Shown: positions 10,984-21,929 of the stretch, one piece after another
Numbering within the stretch: position 1 is the stretch's first letter
How the letters are laid out: each line of letters starts with the position of its first letter
DNA from: Diogma glabrata
Taxonomy: Eukaryota > Arthropoda > Insecta > Diptera > Cylindrotomidae
DNA length: 64,000 nt
Direction: 5' to 3'
Assembly: GCA_963693315.1 (NCBI GenBank)
Contig: OY856186.1
Coordinates: 305,861,879-305,925,878, forward strand
Made by a program: the position numbers and the translations under genes
The notes under the pieces: generated by a model
Told to the model about the DNA's origin: nothing
Database searches by the model: none
Seen by the model: only the letters and a program-made list of their open reading frames with translations

Positions 10984-12506
10984 ATGTCTTTTAATATTAA
11001 AAAGAGTCGGATTAATAAAAAATCATTAAGACACTGCGGAGTGCCGCAGTGCAACAATTATTTGTCAAAACAAATATCGATGCACATGATCCCAAAGGAA
11101 ATATTAAATTCAAAATCGGAACTAGCCAAATGGGCAAATGCCTCGCGGATGGGTAAAAAGTTCCCTAGGTTTTTTATGATCTGCAGTGAACATTTTGAAA
11201 AGGGTTAAATTTTAGTGGCAATATTAAGTGGGAAGAAACGATTAGCGAAGGGCGCTTTTCCAAGTTTGAATCTTCCTGTGTCTTCAATCTTGACTGATAA
11301 GCACGTACATCAAACCCGGGAAAGAAGATTAGAAGCTCGTACAGCGAGGGTTAACTGTACTATAAATGATGAGTATGAAATTGCATCTTGTTTATTTATC
11401 ACATTCTAAATTACTTATAACATAATACATACTGTTTTAGGGTAATCGAAAATAGTATCGAATTAGTGCCAACAATTGAGTTTCAAAGAGCAGCAAAAGA
11501 ATACTGGTCCATCGGCATTCAATGCTCAAAGCTTATGCAGGATAAAACTGTTCAAGTCCGCACAAATTACATCTATGATATAACAACGATGTGGGACACA
11601 GATAAAAAATTGTTTACCATGACTGGCATACCGTCGTTGAAAATTCTGGATGTCATGATAAATATGTGCACTAAAATTAGACCAAATGATAATTGTGTAA
11701 CTGATTTTAGAACAAGAATTTTACTTACGATGCGTAAAGTAAAAACGAATTGTTCGTTTGCAGATATAGGGATTTTGTTCCAAATAACTGCTGCGACAGC
11801 AAAGCGTTTCTTTGCTGATATAATACAGTTATTAGCTTTAGGAATGAAAGGGCTAATACACTGGCAATCGAAGGAGCAAACTATAAACAATTTGCCGAAA
11901 TGTTTTCGAAGTTATCCGAACGTAAGAACTGTTTTGGATTGTACGGAATTCAAAACGGTTAAATCTAAGTGTTTGGAATGTAGAATATGTACTCATTCTC
12001 ATTACAAAGGTGGACACACACTAAAAGTGTTAATTGGCGTTTCTCCTTCTGGCGCAGTGAACTACTTGAGTCCTGTAGTCACTGGAAAATCTTCAGACAA
12101 GGCGATTTTTAACCTTTCTGATCTGGTTACGAAACTCGACCCGAATGATACAGTGATGGTTGATAAAGAGTTTTTGATCGCAGAAGAGTTAGCTAATGCA
12201 GGAGTGGAACTAATAAGACCCGATTTTATGTATGATAGGTTTTCAAAATCACAGGTGGAAAGGTCAACCAAAATCGCGTCAGCTAGAGTGCATGTAGAGC
12301 GACGAATTGCTCGATTAAAGCAAATGAAGGTGCTGTCAGAAAAAATTTGTTCCAGCATTACACCGTACATTGACGATATAATGATTGTTGTGAGCGCCCT
12401 ATCTAATTTATCGAGCCCAATTTTAAATGATGATAAGTTCAAATTCTACACACAAATTCTACTTGAAGCCGTATTTTTCATTTATCAAAGGCTATCTATA
12501 AACTAA
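10984..12506 (+). pseudogene. ISL2EU THAP + DDE transposase, one frameshift
   Basis: Exon 1 begins MSFNIKKSRINKK and holds a THAP zinc finger: CGVPQCNNY, then H, P and W residues, then ICSEHFEKG. A frame change occurs at about 11205, and the second frame continues RLAKGAFPSLNLP to 11372. A 68-bp intron (GTATG...TTTTAG, 11373-11440) joins in phase to exon 2 (11441-12506). Exon 2 contains the HTH_Tnp_4-like region (MTGIPSLKILDVMINM... SFADIGILFQIT) and the DDE core: D in VLDCTEF, D in VMVDKEF, E in ARVHVERRIARLKQM. The core is fully open (over 340 aa). Only the frameshift in the THAP part argues against function, and it might be a sequencing indel. Confidence 0.8.
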
Positions 12507-12610
12507 AAATAAACCAAATTAAAAAGGATCGAGTCAAAATGTCGCAAAATTTTGCTGAACTTGACTGAAATTGCTTTTTAAAAAGTTCATTTAATAATAA
12601 AATATTTGAT
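12466..12610 (+). repeat. Transposase 3' end, left copy of a duplication
   Basis: Encodes FFIYQRLSIN-stop and the next ~100 bp. It is closely matched at 14835-14965 in the same orientation (ATTTATCAAAG, CTATCTATAAAC, AAGTCAAAA, GAAATTGCT). Confidence 0.7.
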
Positions 12611-13356
12611 ATTTAACATAAAAAAAAAATCTGAATCTAAAAATCGCCATTTTTATATTTTTCCTTCAGAACATAAAAAACTGATTCCCGACAGTCATAT
12701 GCACAACGAATTTTATCTCTAAAACAAAAAATATAACTAGTCCTAAACTTTCACAAGTGGTTAGATATAAAATAAGCTTCAATTTTGTTTAAAAAAAAAA
12801 AAAAAAGGCTATGCCATCTTTTTTTCAATTACACCATTTTTTTCTTATGTTACACCCATGGTATAACGAATATAAGGTATTCTTGACAGCTAAGCGAAAA
12901 TTTTGTGTGACGTCATCCGGCGTAAATATAAAGAAACAAAAAATGTTTTGATTTGATAATTAGAGAAAACATAATTTTTACGTTATGGTTTTCCTTTTTT
13001 TTTTTCATTAACAATTTGTTTATTAAGTTTTCTAACTCTAAAGAACATTTTACAGGGTAGGAAATTCGACGTCCACGCCATGCTGCAGGGGTAATGCAGA
13101 CAGAATTAGGTTGGTGCATCGGAGACAAGCAGAGAAAAACTGCTTAGTCTATTACGCTACATCACGGCGAATTGGCGCCTTAAAACTTCTTACAACCTTA
13201 ACATCATAACAGAACCATTAACGAAAATTTGGGTTGGGACTGAGGTTAATACCATCACTCCGAAAAAAAGCTTTGTTAAATTTGATAACCAAAAAAAGAA
13301 TACCAGACACTAACAAAACAACAGAAGTTTTACCTGGACGTGAGAAAGAACCAAAC

Positions 13357-13990
13357 TACCGAATCGGAACGTGAAACGTGTGCAGCCTGATCGCTCATGA
13401 TGCTTTAATAAGCCTAGAAACAGGGGCTGAGAGGCATAGGATGGATATCATTTCTCTGCAAGAAATTAGACAGCCAATAATCGGAAAACAAAACTCGAAT
13501 AGTCACTTTATGCAGTAGTGGTCATTCTTCTCGAAATGAATTTAGTACTGATTTCCTTGTTGGTGCACGCATACAAGAAGCCGTGTTGAAATTCATCCTG
13601 GTCAATGAGAGGATTTGCTACTTAGGGTACGCGGTACATAAAACAATATTTCTCTTATTGCCTTGCATGCACCTACTGAAGCTAAGACCGTCAATATTTT
13701 CTACATAGCACTGGAGGAGGTTATGAAATCAACACCAACAATGATAATGGTGAGAGAATGACTGAGCTTGCATTATCAAATAATTTGAGAATTGCCAGTA
13801 CTTTCTTTTCGCATCGATCGATTCATAAACAGACTTATGTTTTTAAACCGAATGGAAACTCTTGAAATCAAATTGATCAAGTACTAGCAATAGCACGTTT
13901 CTTTTCGAGCGATTTGGATGTGCGTTCCTTTAGATGTGCAAATATTGGATGTAGCCACTTCCTTGTATGTTCTAAGTAAGGTTCCACTTT
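13357..13990 (+). pseudogene. RTE-type LINE endonuclease relic
   Basis: Degenerate apurinic-like endonuclease of a non-LTR retrotransposon. The opening RIGT-stop-NVCSLIAHDALISLE and ERHRMDIISLQEIRQP match the N-terminal motif with catalytic-region QE. Later come NGERMTELALSNNLRIAST, FFSHRSIHKQTY, NQIDQVLAI and LDVRSFRCANIG-S-HFLV. Several stops and frame changes interrupt it and the LGDFN motif is not clear. No reverse transcriptase follows. Confidence 0.7.
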
Positions 13991-14220
13991 CAACGATCAA
14001 TTCAACGATCTTTTACTCATCAGAGTATTTAAAGGTTTGTCTTTTAAAGTCCAATCATTTTCAGTGTAGTGTAAGGAACAAACTATCTTATAATAAATAC
14101 GAACATTTTCTTTTTCCACATGATTCTATCCACTACAAATTGATTTATTTTTCTGGAAATTAAAAAACCTTATGTTTTGAGTATGATTTTTCACATTTGT
14201 TGAAAACTTTAACAGGTTTT

Positions 14221-14490
14221 AACGTAGTTCAGCATTTAAATTTGTATATGTTTTAATAGTAAAACAAATACTAAAGTTTATTAATTAATGAATGAATTAA
14301 TTTCAATAATTTCATTAACTTATAAATCATACTAAATATATAAATCATACTAAATATATAAATCATACTAAACGTAGTTCAGCATTTAAATTTGTATATG
14401 TTTTAATAGTAAAACAAATACTAAAGTTTATTAATTAATGAATGAATTAATTTCAATAATTTCATTAACTTATAAATCATACTAAATATA
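14221..14490. repeat. 150-bp tandem duplication with an 18-bp subrepeat
   Basis: The sequence from AACGTAGTTCAGCATTTAAA (14221) restarts identically at 14371. Between them, TAAATCATACTAAATATA is repeated three times. The two copies look almost identical, so the event is recent or gene-converted. Confidence 0.9.
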
Positions 14491-14834
14491 TTTTTAATTT
14501 AAAAACAATAGCTTTTCTCATTGATAATAGCAACAAACGTATTATATAAAACTCTGAATGACGTCAATCAAAATCAAAATGGCATCGCTGTCACTCTAGT
14601 GAGAATACCTTATTTTCATTTTACCATGTGTTACACCATTAAAAATTATTTCAAAAAATTAACAGTGTACATTTTTAAAAACTTTGTTCTAATACCTATT
14701 CAACGACATATCATTTATGAAAATCGATTGAGTAGTTTTTCTACAATCGCTCGTCAAAACGCACTCACATCACAAAATAACAAAAATTGAGGGGCACCCT
14801 GTGAAGACCCCTGGTCGAAAAAAAAAATTCTAAG

Positions 14835-14965
14835 AGAACTTGTATTTTTTATTTATCAAAGACTATCTATAAACAAAAAATAATCAAAATTAAAAGGGGT
14901 CAAGTCAAAACGTTGTTGAATCTTCGTGAAATTGCTCTTATATTACATAAATAATAAAATATAGA
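14835..14965 (+). repeat. Transposase 3' end, right copy of a duplication
   Basis: Second copy of 12466-12610, encoding FFIYQRLSIN without the rest of the transposase. It suggests a second, truncated ISL2EU copy or a duplication around the nested insertion. Confidence 0.65.
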
Positions 14966-15182
14966 AAAATAATTTGTTTAAATTTTTTAAAATTACAGTA
15001 ACGAATCAAATTCAGACTATAATTCAAATTAGCGTAATAAACTTAAAAAATTATCACAAAATAATAAATAAATAACAAAAATTACTTATATCACAAATTC
15101 AATTCAAATCACTCCATTAGTCTCATAAAAATATAAAAAGTAATATAATAAACCTTAAATAAATAATAAGTTTTAATAGACT

Positions 15183-16597
15183 TCATTTCTTAAAAATAAA
15201 CTGTAAGACGAAATTAAAATAAACGTGCGTTAATGTTGTTATGTAGGACTTTATAAATTCTTCATTTTTTATTATTTTAATTACTTCGTAACTGTTATCG
15301 TAACAACTAAATATAACTAAATCACAAATTTTTATGTTAGTTAGAGCTAAACATAACTGAATCTGTCCGTAATACGGATGCCGTTCACGCAACTCATAGT
15401 CTTGGTTTATGAATTTTATCCAAGGCAATACTTTAATCAAATCTCTAGCACACATCAGCTTGCCTTTGACGGGTGATTTAATTTCAACCAGTTTCCATTC
15501 TTCCCCGTTGTATGCAATACCATCAGGGCTTACTGCCAAAAATGGAAGATCTGGTGAAATAATAAGGCCGCATTCAAAAAACAGACAGTGCTTTTGATAA
15601 ATAGTTATTGCTATTTTTTCAGCATGTGATCCATATTTCGTAGCTTCATTTCCTTTAAATAGACTATTATAAATAGAATTTAATTTCTTGTCCCATTCGG
15701 AGGTTTTGTTGGTTGCATACGTAAATAACTCATAAGAAATACTGGCAGTTATTCTGGATTTCCGCTCAAGGAGCCACTGCGCACAAGTTTGTGATAATGT
15801 GGCCTTACAGATTTGCACTGCATCATCTACAGTTTTTTTTAGTGTGGAAAATTCGTTCATTTTGTAATTTTCATATTTTTCCATTAAAGGAACATATGAT
15901 TTGAGGCCATCATAAACAATAATAAATTTATAAAATTCATTTTCGATAGTTTCCCTAGTATCAGTGGAATTTACGCTAGTCGATCGCACACATTTGTTCA
16001 ATAAAAATATTTCTGATTGTGGTTGAGCTAAAAAGCAATAAGACACATGTAAGTAAGGTTTTATAAAGTATTTATATTATAAAATATATTTTACAATCTA
16101 TAAATTGCGATGAAAATTCATTTAGCAAATCGTCGGTTATGGTTTCCTTAATTTTAATTTTACTGCGAATATGGCACATTTTTTGAGCGATGATCCCACT
16201 ATATTTTTTAGAAATCGATGGCCCAACCTTTCCCCACTTTTGCGTTATTTCGGTGCAGCTTATAGCTCTCAATTCAGGGTTCCTGAAATATTCAAACAAG
16301 ATTTGAAAATTTAATAAAATATTCTATATATTTTATTTACCGGTTTATATGAAGAAGACATGCTGCTATATGTTTGCACTTACCTCCTTCACCAGCTTTG
16401 CAAGAGCACGAACAGTTCCATAAATGAGAAGCTTTAGAAATATTTTTTAATTTAATTTTGTGGGGCTTGGCGGAAAGCGCTGAAGTTTGAACTACCAGAC
16501 CAGTTATGGTAGAATTCAAGTTCGATTCAATTCCAATCGCTTGGATCCACCCAGCGTTTAAAATCGCCTCACCCTCTCGAATTGGCCTCTCACACAC
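15183..16597 (-). CDS. SWIM zinc finger + YqaJ-like nuclease of ISL2EU
   Basis: This is the second protein of ISL2EU elements, a PD-(D/E)XK nuclease of the lambda-exonuclease/YqaJ group, presumed to help element mobility. Three exons splice in phase: 16597-16341, 16282-16095 and 16027-15183, together 430 codons with no internal stop. Exon 1 holds the SWIM finger CSCKAGEGGKCKHIAACLLH. Exon 3 holds the nuclease: KYGSHAEKIAITIYQ, then catalytic SPDG and VEIKSP (D...ExK), then YYGQIQLCLALT. The first codon shown is GTG after a likely acceptor (TTATAG), so an upstream N-terminal exon is probably missing or unrecognised. The rest looks intact, in contrast to most genes nearby. Confidence 0.82.
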
Positions 16598-16619
16598 TAT
16601 AATTTCACTTTAATCTAAT

Positions 16620-17636
16620 TTTAATAATTATTTCACTGAAAATTATAATTTATACATCAAATTTACAATTTTAACAAAGGTTAAAAATTGCACAAATAAA
16701 CGTCAAAATCAAGCGAAACATTTGACAATAAATTTTTGGTTTCAAAAAGTGTTGATAGATGGCAGTTTTATTTATTTTTTTATCGTTAACTTTTTAAAAA
16801 TAACTTTCATTTTGAAAGTATCACAAAATTTTTTTGTTTATTATGATTTTTATTTGTTTTTAAAGGATATAATAAAATAAATAAAACATATGAAAATATG
16901 TATTTCAATTTTTGTGTATTCCAAATGTATTTTCAGATGCAATATTATGTAAAATGTATTTCAAATAAATATACACATACATACATATGAACAATTATTG
17001 TTTTATTTTACGGTATGTATGTTACTACAAAGTACAAGGTTGTCGTTTTTTGTAAGATGTTGTCAGATTTACATGTAAATAAGTAATTATACTAGTTAAT
17101 AGGGCATTGACCAGCGAATTTGTTTTTGTTGTTTCGGTGAAAAGAAAATTTAGATATCAGCTGTTTCGTTGTTTACATTTTTTAAAGAGACGGAAATATA
17201 GAGATGTGTTAGTTTTTATATTTTTATTCACGTTTGATTGAATAATTTTAATTGAGTATGCGAAAAAGATAGAATAATTATGAATTATGAATTACGTGAA
17301 TTATATTTGAGTCGTTGAGTGTCAGATTGACCAAATTAATTTTTAAATATTTAGTTTATAGTTTTCTATTTCTATAGCGTATTTCTAGCAAGTAGATTTT
17401 TACACTTAGGTCACTTTACCGCTCAGCGCTTTTCTCCCACACAATATTATGTCAAAATAATTGACATAAAAAGTTAACATAACATAAAAACATAAAACCA
17501 AAAGTAACACGTTGAAATGGGAAAATTGGCGAAAAATAAGAAATATGGTTTTAAAAAACGAGCAAGCGGCCAGCATTGTAATATTTCAAAATTCATGTAA
17601 GTTTTGCATGCGTTATTTATTATTATTTTATATTCC
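16620..17636. other. AT-rich spacer
   Basis: No gene recognised. A GATAGATGGCAG motif lies near 16752 and poly-A/T stretches are common. It may include the right terminus of the ISL2EU-like element, whose end I could not fix. Confidence 0.35.
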
Positions 17637-18277
17637 AAAATGATTGATTTTCCTTGCAAATTTGGTTATTTTGATTGCATGCAGTTAAAGCAGGTTAAGT
17701 TGCAGAAAGTGTTTTAAAAGTGATTTTTTGAACACAAAAATTAATTAAATTGTTAATTGTGTTGTGCTCTTAAGTTTTTAATGCATTAAGGATACTGAAA
17801 TAATTAAAATCGCATTAAAATATGGAAATTAAATCAACTTTCATTTCTTCAGAAATTTTATGTAATATAAGCCGTGTTCGATTTGACTGATGTAACTGAA
17901 ACAACTGAAAAATTGTATGCAATTGATGTTGTTTTTTCAGTTGTTTCAGTCAAATCGAACGCACCTATTGTCTCTGAATTTCTTGTATTATTATTTTACA
18001 CTTTATTGTTATTTTACTCTAAACTAAAGTATTTAATATTGTTAGTTTTTTGTAAATAAACCGAAATAAAAATATCTAAATTAAATGAACATTCATATCT
18101 GAAGAAATGAAGGTTGATTTAATTTTCATATTTTAATGCGATTTTAATTATTTCATTATCATTAAAAACTTAAGAGTACAACACAATTAACAATTCAATT
18201 AATTATTGTTGTCGAAAATTCACTTTTAATTGCAATCAAAATAACCAAATTTACAAGGAAAATCAATCAATTTTGAT
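17637..18277. repeat. Foldback element with ~200-bp inverted arms
   Basis: The left arm (about 17637-17853; ATGATTGATTTTCCTTG to CATTTCTTCAGA) pairs with 18097-18277 read in reverse, with small indels. Shared blocks include AAATTTGGTTATTTTGATTG, TTAATTGTGTTGT, CTCTTAAGTTTTTAATG and AATTAAAATCGCATTAAAAT. There is no coding content, and a smaller MITE sits in the centre. Confidence 0.8.
17876..17962. repeat. Nested small MITE
   Basis: TTCGATTTGACTG...AACAACTGAAAAA is inverted as TTTTTCAGTTGTTTCAGTC then AAATCGAA, with a ~20-nt centre. It lies in the loop of the larger foldback. Confidence 0.75.
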
Positions 18278-18289
18278 TATTTTACATGC

Positions 18290-19115
18290 ACAAATTAAAA
18301 CAGCTGGTTTGAGCTGTCAAAATATTTTTGGGAAAATACTCTATTATTTAAAAGGAGCAAGTTTTATTTACTAATAGTATCAGTTGAGTTAGAAAACTTT
18401 AGGTCTTGCAAGTCAAATTTATTTCGGTATACGAGCCAAATTTTTCGAAATATGGTTTCCAAATCTTTATGTGGACCGGACCACATGTTCTTGGTTTTGT
18501 TAAAAATTTTAAATTTGTTAAAGAAAAACAATACGAAAATCGAATCCCATCCAAAACACGAAAAATGTGAAGTGGAGTTATTTTCTGAGAAACTTCAAAC
18601 CATACCTTTGAATTGAAAATATTCCAATTAGATGAAAAACGTGTTCTAGACAGAGTTGTGAAATAGAATAGTTATATAGAAATTAATTAGTTCTTCGAAA
18701 TATATTTATTGATTCTGTTTTTTATGGAAATAATGCACTGCTTTTCATTTTTCAATTCATCGAAAGTTTTTGGCTTGATGTAATTTTTAATATCGATCGA
18801 AAACATTGTAAGCCGCTTGTGTTTTGAGCACAGAAGAAATCGGATACCTTTTATAGCGCCATTTTTTAAATTAAAACTCACATAAATATACGTGCTACCT
18901 AACATGGGTAATATGCGTATAACAAAATACCGAATGTTTTTGCTAAGAAACAAGCAGGCTTACAATACCGGAGGTTTAGAAAAGAACCAGTTGGGTTGCA
19001 AAATTGTAGGTCGTATTGGGTTAAATATCGGTTACTAACAAAAGCTGTAATTATTGAAAAGCAGCATTTACGCCGATTCGAGAGGTTTTCTAAGAAGTTT
19101 TTTTTACTAATATAG
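18290..19115. other. No gene recognised
   Basis: AT-rich. Minus-strand frames of 77-88 aa at 18687-19132 match nothing known to me and overlap no splice pattern I can support. Confidence 0.35.
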
Positions 19116-19116
19116 G

Positions 19117-19417
19117 GTATATTCCATGTCAAACCAACCAGTCACTCAACCCGATCATTTTAGATTTTCATGAAACTCTCTAGGTTGAACACAATTCAGA
19201 TATTTGAAATTTAAAGTATACAGGTAAGCCCCAAAATGATTATATGCGAAAAATTTGGAAATTTTATTACACAAAAACGTAAAGAGATAAAAAAAATTGG
19301 AAAATCGTTTTTTACTTGTATATTCTTGGAGAACAATTTCTGTGAGTTTCATAAAAATCTAAAATGTTCAGGTTGAAAATTAAAGTTTTTTGGTTGGTTT
19401 GAAATGGAATGCCCCAA
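19117..19417. mobile_element. ~300-bp MITE
   Basis: The left end GGGTATATTCCATGTCAAAC then CAACCA matches the complement of the right end GGGGCATTCCATTTCAAACC then AACCA. CATTTTAGATTTT-ATGAAACTC is shared subterminally. It is flanked by TA-rich sequence, compatible with a TA target duplication. Confidence 0.7.
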
Positions 19418-19900
19418 TAAGAAAATTTATATTTAATTAAAATCTCTTCCTGTCGTGAAATTCTTTCGTTTGCGGATGAATCGCGTCATTCTGCAACAAT
19501 CTTAATATTAAATAAATGCCGGTTTTGGACGTAAATAACTACGCAAAAGTTATTTCAAAGTGTTAAAACGTGTGTGATTTAATTAAATATTAAATTATTC
19601 GTAAAATAATATAATTTTCTTAATAAAAATAAAGTAGTAAAAGTGTTAAAATTTGTTGTTTATTTTCTTTTGTTTTTCGGTTAAAAGCAACATTGTTTGC
19701 ACGTTCATTATTTTTATAGTGTTTTAACCCTTTAAGCTAAAGTTAAAGTGAAAAGGATATTTTTCATAGTGTTTTCTTTAGAAGAATCACTTTATGTGAT
19801 ATGTGATAACATTGGTAAGTGTTTTTATGTAATGACTAATGAGTAATATCTTAAACAAAAGAAAATTAGAAAATGGCGTTGTTTAAACTTCTTCATACTT

Positions 19901-20094
19901 TTGGCAGGAATGCTATTGTTTAACAAGAAGGAATGTTGTTGTTCTAAATGTTTAACAATTGCTACTTTGAAATTGGTACCGTATCGTTTTTGTTACCCAA
20001 AGAAAATTGAATATTTGTTTGTTAAACATGAAGGAGTTTTATATTATTGTATTCTGAACAAAGAGAAAGAAAATTTGAGAAAAATTCAGTTTTA
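19901..20094 (+). CDS. Unrecognised short spliced frame
   Basis: A frame starting inside a likely exon (after TTTTGGCAG at 19908) reads MLLFNKKECCCSKCLTIATL and ends at 20094. A possible upstream exon (about 19775-19815, ending TTG before GTAAGTG) reads SLYVICDNI and joins in phase. The cysteine cluster ECCCSKC is the only notable motif. I do not recognise the family, and it may be transposon-derived or spurious. Confidence 0.2.
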
Positions 20095-20235
20095 GAATTA
20101 CTTCGGTCTGAAAGACCTAAGTATTACATTCATGAGCTCAAAGTGAAATTCTTACCCCCACTTTTTTTGGCATTTCTCGACGTTTTAGGACCTACTGATT
20201 CTAAAAAAGCAACAAAAAAAAATGTATTTCTGTCT

Positions 20236-20252
20236 GCCGGCCGGCCGGCCGT
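20236..20252. other. GC-only palindromic patch
   Basis: GCCGGCCGGCCGGCC stands in otherwise AT-rich DNA, within a 102-aa frame (20047-20355) that I do not recognise. No function can be assigned. Confidence 0.5.
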
Positions 20253-20525
20253 CATTACCTACGCTGCAGGGAAACCACTGGAGGGATTTCCAAAAATTTT
20301 TTTTTCTAAAAATAGGTATACTCAAGAGACAGGTTCGAAAGGACGCTGTGTTTGATAAGTGTGTCAGAAGTGTGTCAAAAAAATCGTCAAGTGTGTCAAA
20401 ACAAGGAAATTTGCATATTTTTTGCTTAAAAAACGTTCATTTTAAGTGATTACGAGTAGGAACATTGAACTTCGAGAAATCTTGATGGTCGGGATTGGTA
20501 TGTGAGTCAAAAATCTAGATTATTG

Positions 20526-20900
20526 CATTATAAGTTTGTCAAAAAAATGTTGTCAAGTGTGTCAAAAGAAAGATTTTTATTTATTTTTTTACCCAATTTT
20601 TCGGAAAAAAAAATTAAATTAAAATTTTGTTTGAAATGAAATTTTATTATTATTATTATTTATTGAGAACTATGGCATCATAAGTTTGTCAAAAAAATGT
20701 TGTCAAGTGTGTCAAAAGAAAAATTTTTATTTATTTTTTTACCCAATTTTTTGGAAAAAAATAAAATAAATAATTTGTATGACGTGAAAATATATTATTA
20801 TTATAAAGAATTATGGCATTATAAGTTTGTCAAAAAAATGTCAAGCGTGATAAAAAATGATTTCATTGATTATTTTAGCCAATTTTTTGGGAAAAAAATG
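20526..20900. repeat. ~145-bp tandem repeat, about three copies
   Basis: ATAAGTTTGTCAAAAAAATG followed by (TTG)TCAAG-GTGT-CAAAA and ACCCAATTTTT-GGAAAAAAA recurs at about 20529, 20680 and 20820. The units decay toward the right. Related TGTGTCAAAA motifs already appear at 20360-20400. Confidence 0.85.
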
Positions 20901-20927
20901 TAGCTGTTTTTATGACGTAAATGTAAT

Positions 20928-21925
20928 TGAAAATGAAATTGGACATGGAAATTTTTGAATTTGTTATAGTTTTTGAAATATTTCTGGAATTTTGAAAAAA
21001 TTATGTATTTTTGATTTTGTAATAATTTTTGCAATATTTTTAGAATTTCGGAAAAAGTTTTAATTTTTGATTTTGTAAGAATTTTTGGAATATTTTTAGA
21101 ATTTTGAAAAATTTTTAATTTTTGATTTTATTATAATTTTTGGAATTTTGAAAAAATTTTCAATTTTTGATTTTTTATAATTTTTGGAATTTTGAAAAAA
21201 GATTCAATTTTTGATTTTGTAATAATTTTTGGAATATTTTTAGAATGTTGAAAAAAGTTTGATTTTATTATAATTTTTACAATATTTTTGGAATTTTGAA
21301 AGAAATATGAATTTGTGATTTTGTAATATTTTCTCGAATCGCTAAATTAAAGGTTTTTGAATAGTTTGTTGAAAATGAAATTGGACATGGACATTTTTGA
21401 ATTTGTTATAATTTTTGAATATTTTTGCAATTTTGAAAAAGTTTTAATTTTTGATTTTGCAAGAATTTTTGGAATATTTTTAGAATTTTAAAAAATTTTA
21501 AATTTTTGATTTTATTATAATTTTTGTAATTTTGGAAAAAGTTTCAATTTTTGGTATTGTTATAATTTTGGCAATATTTTTAGTTTTGGAAAAAGTTTGA
21601 ATTTTTAAGAAATTTCGGAATATTATTAGAATTTAGAAAAAGTATAAATATTTGATTTTATTCTAATTTTTGGAATATTTGGAATTTTGAAAAAAGTTTC
21701 AATTTTTGATTTTGTATAATTTTTGCAATATTTTCAGAATTTTTGAAAAAAGTTTAATACTAATATTTGATTTTGTAATAATTTTTGGAATATTTTTAGG
21801 ATTTTGGAAAAAGTTTGATTTTATTTATTTTTTACAATATTTTTGGAATTTTGAAAGAAATATGAATTTGTGATTTTGTAATATTTTCTCGAAACACTAA
21901 ATGGAGAGGTTTTTGAGTAGTTTGC
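20928..21925. repeat. Two-copy higher-order minisatellite
   Basis: A ~50-55-bp degenerate unit (AATTTTTGATTTTATTATAA then TTTTTGGAATTTTGAAAAA) is repeated many times. The block is itself duplicated. GAAAATGAAATTGGACATGG starts at 20929 and 21370, and TGATTTTGTAATATTTTCTC ends each copy at about 21315 and 21873. Confidence 0.85.
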
Positions 21926-21929
21926 TGCA

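Larger units (their letters stand above)
12851..14640. mobile_element. TIR element nested in the ISL2EU region
   Basis: The left end reads CCATGGTATAACGAATATAA then GGTATTCTTGACAGC and, further in, TGACGTCAT. The complement of the right end (14640 inwards) reads CATGGTAAAATGAAAATAA then GGTATTCTC, TGACAGCG and TGACGTCAT. The order and spacing agree, so these are terminal inverted repeats of roughly 80 bp. The interior holds an RTE endonuclease relic and a tandem duplication, but no transposase, so the element is non-autonomous. The superfamily is unknown. Confidence 0.6.
10984..16620. mobile_element. ISL2EU-type transposon region, two convergent genes
   Basis: ISL2EU (IS4EU) elements are known for two proteins: a THAP/DDE transposase and a YqaJ-like nuclease. 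Both are here, the transposase on + (10984-12506) and the SWIM+YqaJ gene on - (16597-15183). A TIR element and other repeats occupy 12.85-14.64 kb between them. The transposase 3' end is duplicated at about 14835-14965. The window may therefore hold one element with an internal duplication, or two partial copies. The outer termini were not identified. Confidence 0.65.

Noticed and set aside
12062..12442. 126-aa minus-strand frame inside the ISL2EU transposase
   Set aside because: Antisense shadow of the well-conserved DDE core.
20047..20355. 102-aa frame including the GC-rich patch
   Set aside because: No motif; overlaps another frame and ends in repeat DNA; too weak to call a gene.
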